Source: Bythopirellula sp041737835
GTDB taxonomy: Bacteria > Planctomycetota > Planctomycetia > Pirellulales > Lacipirellulaceae
Assembly: GCA_041737835.1 (NCBI GenBank)
Contig: JBGSQY010000046.1
Length of the DNA stretch: 64,000 nucleotides
Reading direction: 5' to 3' (one strand)
The notes under the pieces are model-generated. The model was given only the letters and a program-made list of their open reading frames with translations, was not told the DNA's origin and ran no database searches. Both the position numbers and the translations under genes were made by a program. Below, in pieces: positions 63,066 to 64,000 of the stretch. Positions within the stretch are counted from its first letter, which is position 1; every line of letters begins with the position of its first letter.

Positions 63066-63581
63066 ATGGCCGATAGCGATGAACTCTACTGGCGGGAAAC
63101 GTACTTTATTTTGTTCCCGCAGAAACGCCGGCCGACGCTCAAGGAAGTTTCGGCCGCGCTCGCCAATGCCAATAAACGCTTTCAATTGGAAAATCCCGCC
63201 GCTGACGACAAGGGATTGATCGAATCGCTCTTTGTGGAATCGCCCGAGGATCACGCCGCGGTCGAGATCAGCTACGAAGTGGGCGACGCCATCATCGAGC
63301 AAAACCTGGCCTGGGCCAAGGAACTGCAAAAACAATTGTCGGCCGCGCAGTTGCAGGAACTGATCAAATCTGATGCCCGCTTGGACGTGGCGCATTTCGA
63401 GCGCATGCCCTCCGGCGGCGGAGCGGAATACGCCACCGACAATTTCGCCGATGAATTCGACGACGAGGAAGCGGGCCTCGAAATGCTAGATCCAACCTGC
63501 TTGCTAACCGTCGTGGAAACCTTGGCCGATTTGACGGGCGGCTTGACGTTCGACCCCGCGGCTGGTGAAATTTTGAGCTAA
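63066..63581 (+). CDS. Hypothetical acidic protein
   Basis: The 171-residue protein starts at the ATG at 63066; an upstream in-frame start at 63027 adds 13 residues of no clear value. The N-terminal part is ordered (YWRETYFILFPQKRRPTLKE, VSAALANANKRFQ) and the C-terminal part is acidic (ADEFDDEEAGLEMLD). An internal helix, LAWAKELQKQLSAAQLQELI, is probable. No signal peptide or membrane segment. The family is not known to me. It lies 114 bases before the EF-P-like gene. Confidence 0.7.
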   Translation: MADSDELYWRETYFILFPQKRRPTLKEVSAALANANKRFQLENPAADDKGLIESLFVESPEDHAAVEISYEVGDAIIEQNLAWAKELQKQLSAAQLQELIKSDARLDVAHFERMPSGGGAEYATDNFADEFDDEEAGLEMLDPTCLLTVVETLADLTGGLTFDPAAGEILS

Positions 63582-63695
63582 AGGGGAAAGTCGAATTCGG
63601 AAAGGGGAATCCTGGGTTGCTCTTTTCTTGGGATTGAGCGACATTCTCCGCTTCGACATTTCCCCTTTCCACTTTCGTATTTCGACTTTGATACT

Positions 63696-64000
63696 ATGCT
63701 CGCTAAAGACGCCAAACCGGGTGCCATCGTTTTGTACAACGAATCTCCGCACATCATCGAAACGGTTCACGTACAATCTCCCTCAGCCCGCGGTGGAACG
63801 ACGCTCTATAAGTTCCGCGCCCGAGATATTGTGTCGCAGCAAAAGACCGATTTTGCTTGCAAGGGAACCGACATGCTCCCCGAGGCCGATTTTCAGCGGC
63901 GTGAAGTGACACTCATGTATTCCGACGGCGATCAGGTTCACTTTCTCGATTCGGCCGATTACAACCAGTACACGCTTCCCGCGGCCGACATTGCCGAGCA
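63696..64000 (+). CDS. Elongation factor P-like protein (EfpL/YeiP type), partial at window edge
   Basis: The first 101 residues are present, from the ATG at 63696. N-terminal KOW-like barrel: MLAKDAKPGAIVLYNESPHI; then VQSPSARGGTTLYKFRARDI, closely like the YeiP pattern IQSPTARGAATLYK, followed by RREVTLMYSDGDQVHFLDSA and DYNQYTLPAADIAE. EF-P and relatives help ribosomes through proline stretches. The loop where EF-P carries its modified Lys has SPSARGGT here, as in the EfpL type, which is not modified in the same way. The C-terminal barrel is outside the window. Confidence 0.85.
   Translation, partial: MLAKDAKPGAIVLYNESPHIIETVHVQSPSARGGTTLYKFRARDIVSQQKTDFACKGTDMLPEADFQRREVTLMYSDGDQVHFLDSADYNQYTLPAADIAE

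Overview
The window looks like chromosomal DNA of a planctomycete, probably of the Pirellulales. The evidence is a protein with a planctomycete-type J-like N-terminus (YYKWL..PP..QPPDHY.LLG), a PEP-CTERM protein with a DUF4394-like body, a DUF6807 (PmoA-like) protein, several small secreted proteins of a kind common in that phylum, and many short palindromic repeats between genes. The assignment is inference from content; no rRNA is present, and I found no tRNA, CRISPR array or phage.

Layout. (1) 1-3.3 kb, minus strand: the edge of an IS3-family element cuts the 3' end of a J-like/Calx-beta membrane-protein gene, which lies 24 bp downstream of a membrane-anchored Hsp70-like gene. (2) 3.4-19.5 kb: a sugar-catabolic island with aldose epimerase, araB-araD-araA, a GH88-like hydrolase, an SDR, a DUF6807 protein, an esterase-like hydrolase, a GH106-like enzyme, an SSS symporter and a GH29 alpha-L-fucosidase. 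Together these suggest capture of a plant or algal heteroglycan and use of L-arabinose. (3) 19.9-25.7 kb: PEP-CTERM protein, a DUF4864-like/ECF sigma/anti-sigma operon, a SirB1-like protein and a metzincin-like secreted protein. (4) 25.8-38.7 kb: central metabolism and lipids, namely two PPi-type phosphofructokinases, a HAD protein, gnd, an SDR, zwf, an orphan AbrB/MazE protein, psd-pssA, ribE, rsmA, hisB and ppa. (5) 38.8-44.5 kb: accC, accB and an M24 peptidase, then the queuosine-precursor genes queD, queE, queC and queF. (6) 44.5-52.2 kb: a TIM-barrel epimerase, a lipid kinase, a 1149-residue FHA/coiled-coil/membrane protein, a DksA-like protein and an HtrA-like protease. (7) 52.2-64 kb: a repeat-rich gap, a hypothetical gene, a nucleoside-hydrolase-like protein missing key residues, trpD, an MBL hydrolase, a Prc/CtpA protease, a SelA-like protein without the PLP lysine, two small exported proteins, proC, small unknown genes and the start of an EF-P-like (EfpL/YeiP) gene.

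The main points for a second look are the membrane Hsp70/J-like pair disrupted by an IS, two enzyme-fold proteins that lack their family's catalytic residues (SelA-like and nucleoside-hydrolase-like), and several families of palindromic repeats. Some of these repeats overlap the stop codons of neighbouring genes, and one lies inside a coding sequence. Start codons were chosen by Shine-Dalgarno matches, signal peptides and family lengths; where these were weak the entry says so.
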